Origin: Faucicola tetraodonis
GTDB lineage: Bacteria; Pseudomonadota; Gammaproteobacteria; Pseudomonadales; Moraxellaceae
Length of the DNA: 64,000 bases
Assembly: GCA_032017425.1 (NCBI GenBank)
Contig: DALZPW010000001.1
Direction: 5' to 3' (one strand)
This document shows, piece after piece, positions 44,644 through 53,756 of this stretch; within the stretch, counting starts at the first letter, position 1, and each line of letters starts with the position of its first letter. Made by a program: the position numbers and the translations under genes. The notes beneath the pieces are model-generated. The model worked only from the letters and a program-made list of their open reading frames with translations. It was not told the origin of the DNA and searched no databases.

Positions 44644-45402
44644 GGCCAATCGGGAAACTCGCTGTCTGCGAGCCGTTGCCTCATCAATCTTGGCAACTTG
44701 TTTTATCACAAACTCAATATGCTCACCCACGGCTTTGCGAGCTAATTCACTATCACGCGCGATAATCGCATTCATCATTGCCATGTGCTGCGTATGTAAA
44801 GTTTCAAAGCCATAATGCTCGGTGTAAATTTTTCGCCGAGCTAATACCACGTTATGTCTCATTAGGTGAAAAACATTTTTCATCATCTGCAACAATACCG
44901 CATTTTGGGAAGCTTCGGCAATCGCTAAATGAAAATTGGCATCGGCAATAGCGGCTTGTTCGGTATCGCCATGTGCCTGACTATTTGCTAACTGCTCGTA
45001 GTAAAAGCGGATTTTCTCAATGTCTTGTTTTGTAGCTCTTTTGGCAGCGTACCAGGCTGTACCGCCTTCTAGTACAATTCTTGCTTCTTGCACATCAAGT
45101 CGATACAGTGGATCAGCATCCAATAGCGGGGTTAGGGTTTGTAATATCAGATTATCAGACAGCGCTACAAGGGGTTGGCGCTGTTTGATAGTTTGCACAT
45201 CTTTGACAAACGTTCCCGACCCAATACGACTTTCGGTAATACCGACACTATTCATCTGCTGTAACGCTTCACGCAGTGCGGTACGAGATACGCCTAGTCG
45301 CTCACACAAATGGCGCTCGGCAGGTAATCTATCGCCATTTTTTAGCCCTTCACGGTCTATTAGCGAAATTAATTGTTCAATGACCTGCGTTGCAACCTTC
45401 AT
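44629..45402 (-). CDS. lldR: Lactate-responsive GntR/FadR-type regulator
   Basis: A 257-residue FadR-subfamily regulator. The winged HTH (RLPAERHLCERLGVSRTALREAL, then GSGTFV) is at residues 20-75. The C-terminal FCD domain has His/Asp residues suited to metal and lactate binding. It lies between the lactate permease and lldD, as in E. coli lldPRD, and two FadR/LldR-type palindromes lie upstream of lctP. The start is 13 nt after the lctP stop, so the genes are co-transcribed. It probably represses the operon without lactate. Confidence 0.92.
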   Translation of the reverse strand: MKVATQVIEQLISLIDREGLKNGDRLPAERHLCERLGVSRTALREALQQMNSVGITESRIGSGTFVKDVQTIKQRQPLVALSDNLILQTLTPLLDADPLYRLDVQEARIVLEGGTAWYAAKRATKQDIEKIRFYYEQLANSQAHGDTEQAAIADANFHLAIAEASQNAVLLQMMKNVFHLMRHNVVLARRKIYTEHYGFETLHTQHMAMMNAIIARDSELARKAVGEHIEFVIKQVAKIDEATARRQRVSRLATDAF

Positions 45403-45415
45403 ACCTTACCCATCA

Positions 45416-47122
45416 TTATCCTTGTGGAATCATCCAAGGCACGACATACGCTTGTAGCGTGATGAGCACGCCCATCATAATGGTAAAAATAATACTATGT
45501 TTGACGGTAAATCTGAACAAATCTGACTCTTTACCCACTAAACCTGTAGCGGCACAGGCAATGGCAATGGATTGCGGGGAAATCATTTTACCGGTCACCC
45601 CACCCGAGGTGTTTGCTGCCACTAACAACACCTCAGGCACCCCAATTTGCTGAGCAGTGGTGGCTTGAAGTGCGGCAAATAACGCATTGGCTGACGTGTC
45701 TGAGCCTGTCAAAAATACCCCTAACCAACCCAAAAATGGTGAAAAGAAGGTAAAAGCTTTGCCCGTGTGCGCCAATGCTAACGCTAATGTAGCAGACAAC
45801 CCTGAATAATTGGCGATAAACGCAAATGCCAACACCATACCAATAGAATAAATCGGGGTGCGTAGTTCTTTAACGGTCTCGCCAAACGTCGCTAACGCTT
45901 CTTTAGGACGCATTTTTAGCATCACGATAGAGATAATTGCCGCGAGCACGATGGCAGTACCTGTTGCTGAGAACCAATCAAATTTATAAATGGCTGCATA
46001 GTCGGTAATTTTGGTGACGACTGGGGGCAATTTTTGTACTGCATTGTGCAAATACGGCACATTGATACTCATCACCATATCGACCAACGCCCCATCAGGA
46101 TGACCATCTTTGCCTTTGATAAACAAATCTTTAAACGGCTTAATACTCCATAACGACACCATCGCTGTCAAAATGGCAAACGGCATCCAAGCTTTGATGA
46201 TTTGAGCGGGCGAGTAATGGATGGTTGGCAACGGTGCTGATACGCTTGTGGTATCACCCATCTGATTTTTGCCATCGACTTGATTTTCAAAGCGGAACAC
46301 ATGCTTGGGCTGCCACACTTTAAATAGCAACGTCAAACTGACTAACGAGGCAATAGCAGCGGTAATATCAGGCAACTCAGGTCCAATATAATTTGAGGTC
46401 AAAAACTGCGCAATGGCAAATGACCCACCACCGACCACAATCGCTGGAAAGGTTTCACGAACCCCGCGCCACCCGTCCATAATCGCCATAATCCACACTA
46501 ATACAATCGGCACAATAAAAGGCAACTGACGTCCGACCATTTGGCTGATGGCATGGGTTTCTACCCCAGATACTTGTCCTGCCACGATGATAGGAATTCC
46601 CATCGCACCAAAGGCAACAGGGGCAGTATTGACGATGAGGCAAAGTCCAGCCGCATATAAAGGCTTAAACCCTAATCCGACCAATAATGCTGCCGTGATA
46701 GCCACGGGTGCACCAAAGCCTGCTGCGCCTTCCAAAAAAGTACCAAAGGCAAACCCGACCAGTAACATCTGTAACCGTTGGTCTTCGGTCAGCGATAAAA
46801 TACTGGAGCGGATAATATCAAATTGCCCTGTTTTTACCGTGACTTTGTATAAAAACACCGCCCCGATAATAATCCAGGCGATGGGCCAAAGCCCATAGAA
46901 GAATCCATAAATCGCTGATGATAATGCTAACGTCACCGGCATTTGATATAAAAATAGGGCAACAAGCAGCGCCAAAACAACGGTAATAGTGCCTGCAACA
47001 CTACCTTTTAAACGAAATACCGCCAAGGCTAGAAAAAAGAAGATAATTGGGATGAGGGCAATGGCACTTGAAAGCCAAATATTACCCATGGGATCATAAA
47101 TTTGTTGCCAATGTTGCATCAT
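45416..47122 (-). CDS. lctP: L-lactate permease
   Basis: An inner-membrane lactate:H+ symporter of the LctP family, 568 residues with about 13 hydrophobic segments. GTFLEGAAGFGAPVAITAALLVGLGF and the C-terminal FLTGSDTSANALFAALQ, then ANTSGGVTGKMISPQSIAIA, are family signatures. It is the first gene of lctP-lldR-lldD. GGAGG precedes two adjacent ATGs (47122 and 47119); either may be used. A promoter flanked by two LldR-type operators lies upstream. Confidence 0.95.
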   Translation of the reverse strand: MMQHWQQIYDPMGNIWLSSAIALIPIIFFFLALAVFRLKGSVAGTITVVLALLVALFLYQMPVTLALSSAIYGFFYGLWPIAWIIIGAVFLYKVTVKTGQFDIIRSSILSLTEDQRLQMLLVGFAFGTFLEGAAGFGAPVAITAALLVGLGFKPLYAAGLCLIVNTAPVAFGAMGIPIIVAGQVSGVETHAISQMVGRQLPFIVPIVLVWIMAIMDGWRGVRETFPAIVVGGGSFAIAQFLTSNYIGPELPDITAAIASLVSLTLLFKVWQPKHVFRFENQVDGKNQMGDTTSVSAPLPTIHYSPAQIIKAWMPFAILTAMVSLWSIKPFKDLFIKGKDGHPDGALVDMVMSINVPYLHNAVQKLPPVVTKITDYAAIYKFDWFSATGTAIVLAAIISIVMLKMRPKEALATFGETVKELRTPIYSIGMVLAFAFIANYSGLSATLALALAHTGKAFTFFSPFLGWLGVFLTGSDTSANALFAALQATTAQQIGVPEVLLVAANTSGGVTGKMISPQSIAIACAATGLVGKESDLFRFTVKHSIIFTIMMGVLITLQAYVVPWMIPQG

Positions 47123-47141
47123 TATTTCCTCCGTGAAATAA

Positions 47142-47154
47142 TTGGTATTACCAA
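47142..47154. promoter_or_regulatory. LldR-type operator, downstream site
   Basis: TTGGTATTACCAA, a perfect palindrome about its centre and close to the E. coli LldR site core TTGGNNNTACCAA. It lies about 20-30 bp downstream of the predicted lctP transcription start. Confidence 0.75.
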
Positions 47155-47182
47155 AATAGTCGAGGTGTCTTTAATTAGTGAA

Positions 47183-47211
47183 ATAATAAAGAATATTACA
47201 CCCTAATTCAA
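47183..47211 (-). promoter_or_regulatory. Promoter of lctP-lldR-lldD
   Basis: On the minus strand TTGAAT (47206-47211) and TATTAT (47183-47188) are spaced 17 bp, between the two LldR-type palindromes. The start is predicted near 47176. TTGAAA/TAATAT nearby is an alternative. Confidence 0.6.
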
Positions 47212-47252
47212 TTAAATTTCAAAAAAACAGCGATATTTATAAGGTTTTTTGT

Positions 47253-47271
47253 AAATTGGTAATACCAATTT
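47253..47271. promoter_or_regulatory. LldR-type operator, upstream site
   Basis: AAATTGGTAATACCAATTT, a 19-bp perfect palindrome about its centre, 114 bp centre to centre from the downstream site (about 11 helical turns). It is about 80-95 bp upstream of the predicted lctP start. Confidence 0.75.
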
Positions 47272-47612
47272 TATAGTAATATGACTTTTGTGTGAACGAA
47301 TACAAAAAAACCTGGTATTGAAGTGAGTAGGGATTCAAGACTTTTGCTGTATCGTTAACAGCATAAGCCATGAGGGACATAGCGCAAATAGCGTGCTTTA
47401 TTTTTTCAAAATACATCAACTAGAATAATTTTTTGACTAAGGTAGGTTAATAGTAGGTAGAGAGCATTGGATGACTGAACTAAAATCAAGTCATAGTGAT
47501 TTTATAAAAATATATTGGTACATCTTATCTAGTTGTAATGATGACAAAAAACTAGGCGTACGAATAAAATTACTATAGACCCCTAACATAAAAGATTAAA
47601 AGGAATTTAATC
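47272..47612. other. Intergenic region before the iron alcohol dehydrogenase
   Basis: 341 bp of AT-rich DNA without a credible gene. It must contain the promoter of the alcohol dehydrogenase. A partial half-site ATTGGTAC occurs near 47514, but no full palindrome. The upstream LldR site at 47253 could also affect this divergent gene. Confidence 0.45.
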
Positions 47613-48785
47613 ATGGCTTATAAGCAAATCTCCGATCAAACCAGTGGCTTTTTTATTCCCTGTGTATCATTATTTGGACCTGGCTGTGTCAAAGAAGTGG
47701 GCTCAAAAGCCAAAGATCTAGGTGCTAAAAAAGCGCTTATTGTAACTGACCAAGGGCTGAACAAAGCAGGTGTTCCAGACATCATCATTAAACATTTAAG
47801 CGAACAAGGTATTGATAGCTACGTATTTGCAGGCGCAGAGCCAAATCCAACTGACAAAAATGTCCACGATGGCGTCACAGCGTATCAGGATAATGGCTGT
47901 GATTTTATCATCTCATTGGGTGGTGGTTCGTCACATGACTGTGCAAAAGGGATTGGTCTAGTGACGGCAGGCGGTGGTCATATCCGTGACTATGAAGGTA
48001 TTGATAAAAGTAAAGTGCCAATGACGCCATTGATTGCTATCAATACCACGGCAGGCACGGCATCAGAGATGACACGTTTTTGTATTATTACCAATACCGA
48101 TACCCACGTCAAAATGGCGATTGTAGATTGGCGTTGTACCCCACTCATTGCTATTGATGACCCTCGACTGATGACTGCTAAACCTGCATCTTTAACTGCA
48201 GCAACAGGTATGGATGCGTTAACCCATGCGGTAGAGGCGTATGTATCGACTGCTGCAAATCCGATTACAGATGCTTGTGCTGAAAAAGCCATTCGAATGA
48301 TTCAACAATGGCTGCGTCAAGCAGTAGCGAATGGCGAAAACATTGAAGCGCGTGAGGCTATGAGCTACGCCCAATACTTAGCAGGCATGGCGTTTAATAA
48401 CGCCTCGCTAGGCTATGTACATGCAATGGCGCACCAGTTAGGTGGATTCTACAATCTGCCACATGGTGTCTGTAATGCGATTTTGTTACCGCACGTCTGT
48501 GAGTTTAACCTGATTTCAACCCCTGAGCGTTATGCAGATATTGCTGAATTTATGGGCATTGATATCAAAGGCATGACTCGGGCAGAAGCAGGTAAGGCAG
48601 GCATCAATGCAATTCGTGAGCTATCCCAATCGGTAGGTATTCCTACAGGACTTACTGAACTTGGTGTTAAACAAGAAGACCTTGCCATCATGGCAACCAA
48701 TGCCCAAAACGATGCTTGTATGCTTACTAACCCACGCAAGGCAAATCATGAACAGGTCGTAGCAATCTTCGCAGCTGCTATGTAA
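47613..48785 (+). CDS. Iron-containing alcohol dehydrogenase
   Basis: A 390-residue group III (Fe-dependent) alcohol dehydrogenase, NAD-linked, probably interconverting a short primary alcohol and aldehyde. FISLGGGSSHDCAKGIG is the cofactor motif, NTTAGTASEMTRF is conserved, and the metal ligands are in ATGMDALTHAVEAY, GYVHAMAHQLGGFYNLPHGVCNA. AAAAGGAATTTAATC precedes the ATG. Its position in a lactate/aldehyde region suggests use of ethanol or 1,2-propanediol-like alcohols, with the ALDH at 41581 completing oxidation (inference). Confidence 0.94.
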   Translation: MAYKQISDQTSGFFIPCVSLFGPGCVKEVGSKAKDLGAKKALIVTDQGLNKAGVPDIIIKHLSEQGIDSYVFAGAEPNPTDKNVHDGVTAYQDNGCDFIISLGGGSSHDCAKGIGLVTAGGGHIRDYEGIDKSKVPMTPLIAINTTAGTASEMTRFCIITNTDTHVKMAIVDWRCTPLIAIDDPRLMTAKPASLTAATGMDALTHAVEAYVSTAANPITDACAEKAIRMIQQWLRQAVANGENIEAREAMSYAQYLAGMAFNNASLGYVHAMAHQLGGFYNLPHGVCNAILLPHVCEFNLISTPERYADIAEFMGIDIKGMTRAEAGKAGINAIRELSQSVGIPTGLTELGVKQEDLAIMATNAQNDACMLTNPRKANHEQVVAIFAAAM

Positions 48786-48822
48786 TCATTTAACATCAAA
48801 CTAAGACATACTCACAGCGGTG

Positions 48823-48851
48823 AAAAAGGGGACTTCAATAGTCTCCTTTTA
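48823..48851 (+). terminator. Intrinsic terminator of the iron alcohol dehydrogenase
   Basis: Stem AAAAGGGGAC/GTCTCCTTTT (48824-48833 with 48841-48850, one G-T pair) and a T run, 38 bp past the stop. Confidence 0.78.
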
Positions 48852-49255
48852 CATTGAGCGCTGATACAAAGCGCATAAATTTTTGCGTAAATTGATTAAA
48901 ATATAGTAGCATAAAGGGATGAAACAAAAACCCATCACTCGCTTATACCACTGCCAATACTTACGGGTAACCCAAGAAAGCTACACACTTAGCCACTACG
49001 CCAAGCCACATCTAGCACAAAATCTCGTAGTAAAAAATCTCCTAATAAAAAATCTAGTACCACAAATCAGCGATAACCGCATCTATAATCGAGCCACCGA
49101 TGGTAAACGCACACTTGACCATGTTAACGCTATGCGTAGCTCTACCATCGAACACAATCCTATCTTTGATAAAACCAGACCGGTTCAACTATCAACAAGT
49201 CAATATAATCGCCAATAAAACCTCATGACTCATTTAATCAATAAGGATATTTATC
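48852..49255. other. Gene-poor region before dld
   Basis: 404 bp. An open frame of 99 codons (48919-49218) lies here, but its composition (Asn/His/Gln/Thr-rich, no domain) and poor ribosome-binding spacing make it doubtful. The region should contain the dld promoter; no clear hexamer pair is claimed. Confidence 0.4.
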
Positions 49256-50959
49256 ATGTTAAAAAAGTATAAACCGACACTCGATAAATTAACGAAGATC
49301 GTAGGGAAGTCTTATGTACTCATCGATGAACAAGATACCCGTCATTATCGACAAGGTATACGTTTTGGTGAGGGAAAAGTGTTGGCTGTGGTATGTCCAG
49401 GTACTTTACTTGAGCAGTGGCAGGCGCTACAAACAATTATTGAGGCAGATTGTGTGGTAATTATGCAAGCTGCCAATACAGGACTGACAGGCGGCTCTAC
49501 TCCTTATGGTGATGAATATGATCGTCCAGTTATTATTATGAGTACTCGGCGTCTACAAGGCATTCAAGTGATTTTAGATGGCAAACAAGTGGTGTGTTTA
49601 CCTGGCGCTACTTTGGATAATCTTGAGCGTACTTTAAAACCTTATAATCGTGAACCGCATTCTGTGATTGGGTCATCATGTATTGGGGCTTCAGTTTTAG
49701 GTGGGGTCTGCAACAACTCAGGTGGCGCACTGGTACGTCGTGGACCTGCTTATACTGAAATGGCGTTGTATGCGCGTGTCAATGAATCGGGTAAGTTAGA
49801 ATTGATTAATCATCTAGGTATTGATTTAGGCAACACGGCCGAAGAAATACTCACCAGACTGCAAAAACAAGACTATAAAACCAGTCAGATAACCACGCAA
49901 ACCACTCAGCTGGCATCAGACAATCGTTATGCCCATGACGTTAAACAAGTCGATGCAGACAGTCCTGCTAGATTTAATGCAGATCCGACACGATTATATG
50001 AAGCATCGGGTTCAGCGGGTAAAGTCTGTGTGTTTGCGGTACGACTCGATACCTTTGAAAAAGTTGAGAGTAAGGTTTTTTATATCGGCTCAAATGACCA
50101 TGATGACTTAACGGCGATACGTCGTTATTTGCTGACATCACTACCCAGCTTGCCGATTGCTGGGGAATATATTCATCGTGATGCCTTTAGTATTGGTGCA
50201 AAGTATGGCAAAGACACTTTCTTGTTTATTGAGCGTTTTGGCACGGTGAATATACCCAGAGCATTAGCACTCAAAGATCGCATCGATGGGTGGTTAGAGA
50301 AAATCAAGATACGGGGTTTGACTGATCAAATTTTACAAGCTATTACCTTTTTCTTACCTAGTCATTTACCGCAGCGCATGCTAGCGTTTCATCAGCGTTT
50401 TGAGCATCATTTGATTCTACGAGTAGATGAGCAAAGCGCAGAACAGACACAGCAGTTTTTAAATGAGTATTTTGCCGTTCATTCTACTGGCTCGTATTTT
50501 GCCTGTACGGAGGAAGAAGGTCGCAAAGCTTTCTTACACCGTTTTGCTGTTGCTGGGGCGGCGATACGATATCGTGATACCCACCGAGCAGAGGTTGAGG
50601 ATATTGTGGCATTGGATATTGCGTTACGACGTAACGATAGAGAATGGGTAGAAAAAATCCCTGCAGATCTCGAACAACATATGTTGCATAAATTATATTA
50701 TGGGCACTTTTTTTGTCATGTATTTCACCAAGATTACATTGTCAAAAAAGGCACTAATCCACTGGATATTGAACATCAGATGTGGCAGCTGCTAGACGAG
50801 CGTAGGGCAGAATATCCCGCAGAACACAATGTGGGTCATTTATATGTTGCTAAGCCTGCATTAGCCAATTTTTATCGAAAGCTAGATCCTACCAACACCT
50901 TTAATGTGGGGATTGGTCACACTTCAAAGTTAAAATACTGGCGCAAATCTAATGCATAA
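49256..50959 (+). CDS. dld: D-lactate dehydrogenase (quinone), FAD type
   Basis: A peripheral membrane flavoenzyme oxidising D-lactate to pyruvate with transfer to quinone; 567 residues (E. coli Dld 571). AANTGLTGGSTPYG and SSCIGASVLGGVCNNSGG are FAD-binding motifs of the VAO/PCMH fold. The C-terminal membrane-binding lact-deh-memb region includes HRFAVAGAAIRYRD and YYGHFFCHVFHQDY. With lldD this gives oxidation of both lactate isomers in one region. AAGGATATTTATC precedes the ATG. Confidence 0.95.
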   Translation: MLKKYKPTLDKLTKIVGKSYVLIDEQDTRHYRQGIRFGEGKVLAVVCPGTLLEQWQALQTIIEADCVVIMQAANTGLTGGSTPYGDEYDRPVIIMSTRRLQGIQVILDGKQVVCLPGATLDNLERTLKPYNREPHSVIGSSCIGASVLGGVCNNSGGALVRRGPAYTEMALYARVNESGKLELINHLGIDLGNTAEEILTRLQKQDYKTSQITTQTTQLASDNRYAHDVKQVDADSPARFNADPTRLYEASGSAGKVCVFAVRLDTFEKVESKVFYIGSNDHDDLTAIRRYLLTSLPSLPIAGEYIHRDAFSIGAKYGKDTFLFIERFGTVNIPRALALKDRIDGWLEKIKIRGLTDQILQAITFFLPSHLPQRMLAFHQRFEHHLILRVDEQSAEQTQQFLNEYFAVHSTGSYFACTEEEGRKAFLHRFAVAGAAIRYRDTHRAEVEDIVALDIALRRNDREWVEKIPADLEQHMLHKLYYGHFFCHVFHQDYIVKKGTNPLDIEHQMWQLLDERRAEYPAEHNVGHLYVAKPALANFYRKLDPTNTFNVGIGHTSKLKYWRKSNA

Positions 50960-50970
50960 CGACATTTAAC

Positions 50971-50998
50971 TAGGTAAGCATAATTGGGTAAGCATCTG
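50971..50998 (+). repeat. 14-bp tandem repeat just after dld
   Basis: TAGGTAAGCATAAT at 50971 and TGGGTAAGCATCTG at 50985. It starts 12 bp after the dld stop. Confidence 0.65.
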
Positions 50999-51040
50999 AC
51001 CATCAGGGCAATGGCACTATAAAATTTTATCGAACAGTAA

Positions 51041-51082
51041 CTGCTCAAGATAAACTGTTCCAGATAAATTGTTTAAGATAAG
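51041..51082. repeat. Three 14-bp imperfect tandem repeats between dld and metF
   Basis: Units at 51041, 51055 and 51069 share the pattern .TG.T..AGATAA. . A separate 7-bp dyad CGATGTT/AACATCG (51109-51115 with 51129-51135) is the only terminator-like structure between these convergent genes and has no adjacent T-run. Confidence 0.75.
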
Positions 51083-51184
51083 CGTTATCTTGCGATGCCC
51101 CAATTTTACGATGTTGAACAGACAGTTTAACATCGCCATTGTCATTTTTTTTGCTGTCAGATAGTGCGTAAGTTCTATACGCAC

Positions 51185-52036
51185 TTAAACCAATCCAAGC
51201 GCTTCAATCAGTTGTTTATTTGGGCTGACTTGGTTCATGCTGTAAAAATGCATTGACGGTACGCCTTCGGCAATCAAACGCTCACATAGATTGACCACCA
51301 CTTCAAACCCAAATTGACGAATGGCTTTTTTGTCATCGCCATAGTCGGCAAGCTGTTTACGGATAAAACGTGGAATATCTGCCCCACAGCCATCGGCAAA
51401 TCGAATCAAATTTGACGCATTGGTGATGGGCATAATGCCTGCGATAATCGGGAACTCATCTTGAGTCACCCCTTTTTTGGCAAGGGCATCACGCAAATAT
51501 AGATAGCTGTCAGCGTTGTAGAAAAACTGGGTAATCGCTTCAGTCGCGCCTGCGTGGTATTTATTGAGCAAGTTTTGGATATCGGCCTCAAAGCTTTTGG
51601 CTTGCGGGTGCATTTCTGGATATGCAGCGACTTTGATACGAAAATAATCACCGCTATGCTCACGTATGTATTTAACCAAATCGACAGCAAACGGCAGCTC
51701 GCCAAGACCTACCATACCTGATGGCAAATCACCGCGCAGCGCCACCAAGCGATTAATGCCTAACGATTTATAATAATCCAATAACTCGCCAATTTTGGCT
51801 TTATCATCGCCAATGCAGGATAAATGCGGGGTAATGGGCGTGTCACTTTTTTCACTCAGTGCCTTAACAATGCCTAAGGTGCGCTCACGGGTTGACCCAC
51901 CTGCGCCATACGTGACGCTAAAATATTGAGGTTTTAAAGCATTTAATTCATCAAAGGTTGTCAATAATTTGGTTTGACCGTCATCGGTCTTGGTGGGGAA
52001 AAACTCAAAAGAAAACGGCGTTGTCATGGTGGTCAT
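51185..52036 (-). CDS. metF: 5,10-methylenetetrahydrofolate reductase
   Basis: A cytosolic FAD enzyme giving 5-methyl-THF for methionine synthesis. It is 283 residues. FSFEFFPTKTDDG at the N-terminus, SVTYGAGGSTRERT, HLSCIG, LVALRGDLP and FFYNADSYL are conserved; the catalytic Glu is in FEFFP. The start at 52036 has GGA 7 nt before it; ATG 52027 is possible. It lies downstream of ahcY in the same direction but beyond a terminator, so it is probably an independent unit of the methionine cycle. Confidence 0.95.
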   Translation of the reverse strand: MTTMTTPFSFEFFPTKTDDGQTKLLTTFDELNALKPQYFSVTYGAGGSTRERTLGIVKALSEKSDTPITPHLSCIGDDKAKIGELLDYYKSLGINRLVALRGDLPSGMVGLGELPFAVDLVKYIREHSGDYFRIKVAAYPEMHPQAKSFEADIQNLLNKYHAGATEAITQFFYNADSYLYLRDALAKKGVTQDEFPIIAGIMPITNASNLIRFADGCGADIPRFIRKQLADYGDDKKAIRQFGFEVVVNLCERLIAEGVPSMHFYSMNQVSPNKQLIEALGLV

Positions 52037-52135
52037 GAAAGTATCCAAAATGATAAAAAATAGCACCATTATAACGGGTATAACAGTAAAAAAATTGAAT
52101 TTTTTGGCATAAATATTGAGTTAAACTGCATAAAA

Positions 52136-52161
52136 AAAGCCATGTCCATTGGCATGGCTTT
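52136..52161 (-). terminator. Intrinsic terminator of ahcY
   Basis: Stem AAAGCCATG/CATGGCTTT (52136-52144 with 52153-52161), followed by a T run on the minus strand, 34 bp after the stop. Confidence 0.88.
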
Positions 52162-52180
52162 GATTGAACCTTTAACAAAT

Positions 52181-52212
52181 AGTAGTTATAGCTATTAGTA
52201 TTTATAGCTATC
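52181..52212. repeat. 16-bp tandem repeat over the ahcY stop codon
   Basis: AGTAGTTATAGCTATT at 52181 and AGTATTTATAGCTATC at 52197. The ahcY stop (52195-52197) straddles the junction. Confidence 0.8.
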
Positions 52213-53595
52213 AGGTTTGAACGGACCTTCAATTGGCACACCGATATAATCGGCTTGTTGCTGCGTCAATTTAGTCAGTACCCCATTAAAGCCTGCGACC
52301 ATGGCTGCTGCCACTTCTTCATCGAGTTTTTTCGGCAATACTTTGACATATAAATTGTCCGCTTTCTTATCCGCAGGCAAATCAGCAAATTTTTCTTTGA
52401 ATAAGTGCATTTGTGCCAATACTTGGTTGGCAAAAGAGCCATCCATAATACGTGATGGGTGACCTGTGGCATTACCCAAATTGACCAAACGACCTTCAGA
52501 CAATAAAAGCAAGTAATCGTTTTCATCTTCTGATCGATAGACTTGGTGTACTTGAGGCTTCACTTCCACCCATTTCCAGTTGTCACGCATAAACTGGGTA
52601 TCAATCTCGGTATCAAAGTGACCAATATTACAAACCACTGCGGTGGCTTTTAAGGCTTTTAACATATCGCTATTACAGACATGGTAGTTACCAGTGGTAG
52701 TGACCACCAAGTCAGTATCTTGCATAAGGGTGTTGTTGACACCTTTGGCAGGGTCGCCTTCCACAAATGGCGAGACCAATTCATAGCCATCCATACAAGC
52801 CTGCATACCACAAATTGGATCGGCTTCCGTCACTCGTACTATCATACCTTCTTGACGTAGGCTTTGAGCAGAACCTTTACCCACATCGCCATAACCGATA
52901 ACAAGTGCACGACGACCCGCTAACAGCATATCGGTACCACGTTTGATGGCATCGTTTAGGCTATGACGACAGCCATATTTGTTATCATTTTTTGATTTGG
53001 TCACTGCGTCATTGACATTAATGGCGGGTACTTTTAAGGTGCCTGCATTGAGCATTTCAATTAGACGATGTACCCCTGTTGTTGTCTCTTCTGAGATACC
53101 GTGAATGTTGTCGAGCATTTGCGGGTAGTCGTTATGAATCAGCGCCGTCAAGTCACCGCCATCATCTAAAATAATATTGGCATCCCACAGCTTGCCCGTG
53201 GCTTCACCGCCTTCAAAAATCTGCTGGCGAAGACACCATTCGTATTCTTCCTCAGTTTCGCCTTTCCAAGCAAACACAGGAATACCGGCTGCTGCGATGG
53301 CGGCAGCGGCATGGTCTTGGGTTGAAAAAATATTACAAGAAGTCCAGCGTACTTCAGCACCCAGCGCCACGAGCGTTTCAATCAATACTGCTGTTTGGAT
53401 GGTCATGTGGATACAGCCCACAATCTTGGCGCCTTTTAAAGGCTGCTCGGCTTGGTAGCGTTGGCGTAGACCCATCAAAGCAGGCATTTCAGTTTCAGCC
53501 AGTTTGATTTCTTTGCGACCATAGTCGGCAAGGCTAATATCGGCAACTTTGTAATCAGAAAAATTTGAATCAGTAGAATTGATAGACAGGGACAC
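52195..53595 (-). CDS. ahcY: S-adenosylhomocysteine hydrolase
   Basis: Cleaves SAH to adenosine and homocysteine, relieving product inhibition of methyltransferases. It is 466 residues. HMTIQTAVLIETL, WTSCNIFSTQDHAAA, VIGYGDVGKGSAQSLR (NAD site) and FDTEIDTQF are signatures, and the C-terminus ends in the usual PDSYKY with NAD-contacting Lys/Tyr. The start is GTG 53595, with TAAGGAG 8 nt upstream; a GTG at 53604 is too close to that site. A candidate SAH riboswitch occupies the leader. The stop codon is inside a 16-bp repeat. Confidence 0.97.
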   Translation of the reverse strand: MSLSINSTDSNFSDYKVADISLADYGRKEIKLAETEMPALMGLRQRYQAEQPLKGAKIVGCIHMTIQTAVLIETLVALGAEVRWTSCNIFSTQDHAAAAIAAAGIPVFAWKGETEEEYEWCLRQQIFEGGEATGKLWDANIILDDGGDLTALIHNDYPQMLDNIHGISEETTTGVHRLIEMLNAGTLKVPAINVNDAVTKSKNDNKYGCRHSLNDAIKRGTDMLLAGRRALVIGYGDVGKGSAQSLRQEGMIVRVTEADPICGMQACMDGYELVSPFVEGDPAKGVNNTLMQDTDLVVTTTGNYHVCNSDMLKALKATAVVCNIGHFDTEIDTQFMRDNWKWVEVKPQVHQVYRSEDENDYLLLLSEGRLVNLGNATGHPSRIMDGSFANQVLAQMHLFKEKFADLPADKKADNLYVKVLPKKLDEEVAAAMVAGFNGVLTKLTQQQADYIGVPIEGPFKPDSYKY

Positions 53596-53641
53596 TGCGT
53601 CCACTCCTTAAAACCGGTAAAAAAAGTTAAAGTAAAAACGC

Positions 53642-53750
53642 AGATGCGGTTATTTATTTTGGATTTATTTTGGTTAAAACACAAAAAACGAGCCTAGCTC
53701 AGGCAAGCAAATATAAATTAAGCCAACCTTAAGCTGCAGCATCTCTCGAT
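53642..53750 (-). ncRNA. Candidate S-adenosylhomocysteine riboswitch
   Basis: On the minus strand the ahcY leader reads CGAG-AGATGC-TGCAGC ... TGAGCT-AGGCTCG ... AACC-GCATCT. P1 is CGAG/CTCG; P2 is AGCTTA/TGAGCT. AGATGC (53744-53739) pairs with GCATCT (53647-53642), as the pseudoknot strands AGCGC/GCGCU do in known SAH aptamers. GCTGCA and AGGCTCG are conserved elements of the class. The linker before the 3' pseudoknot strand is longer (~38 nt) than in the Ralstonia RNA. The element starts at the predicted transcription start, and the gene regulated fits. Confidence 0.7.
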
Positions 53751-53756
53751 AGGTGT

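Noticed and set aside
48919..49218. A 99-codon open frame between the iron alcohol dehydrogenase and dld
   Set aside because: No domain, odd Asn/His/Gln-rich composition, an AAAGGG directly against the ATG, and no conserved feature seen. Kept only as a note on the intergenic region.
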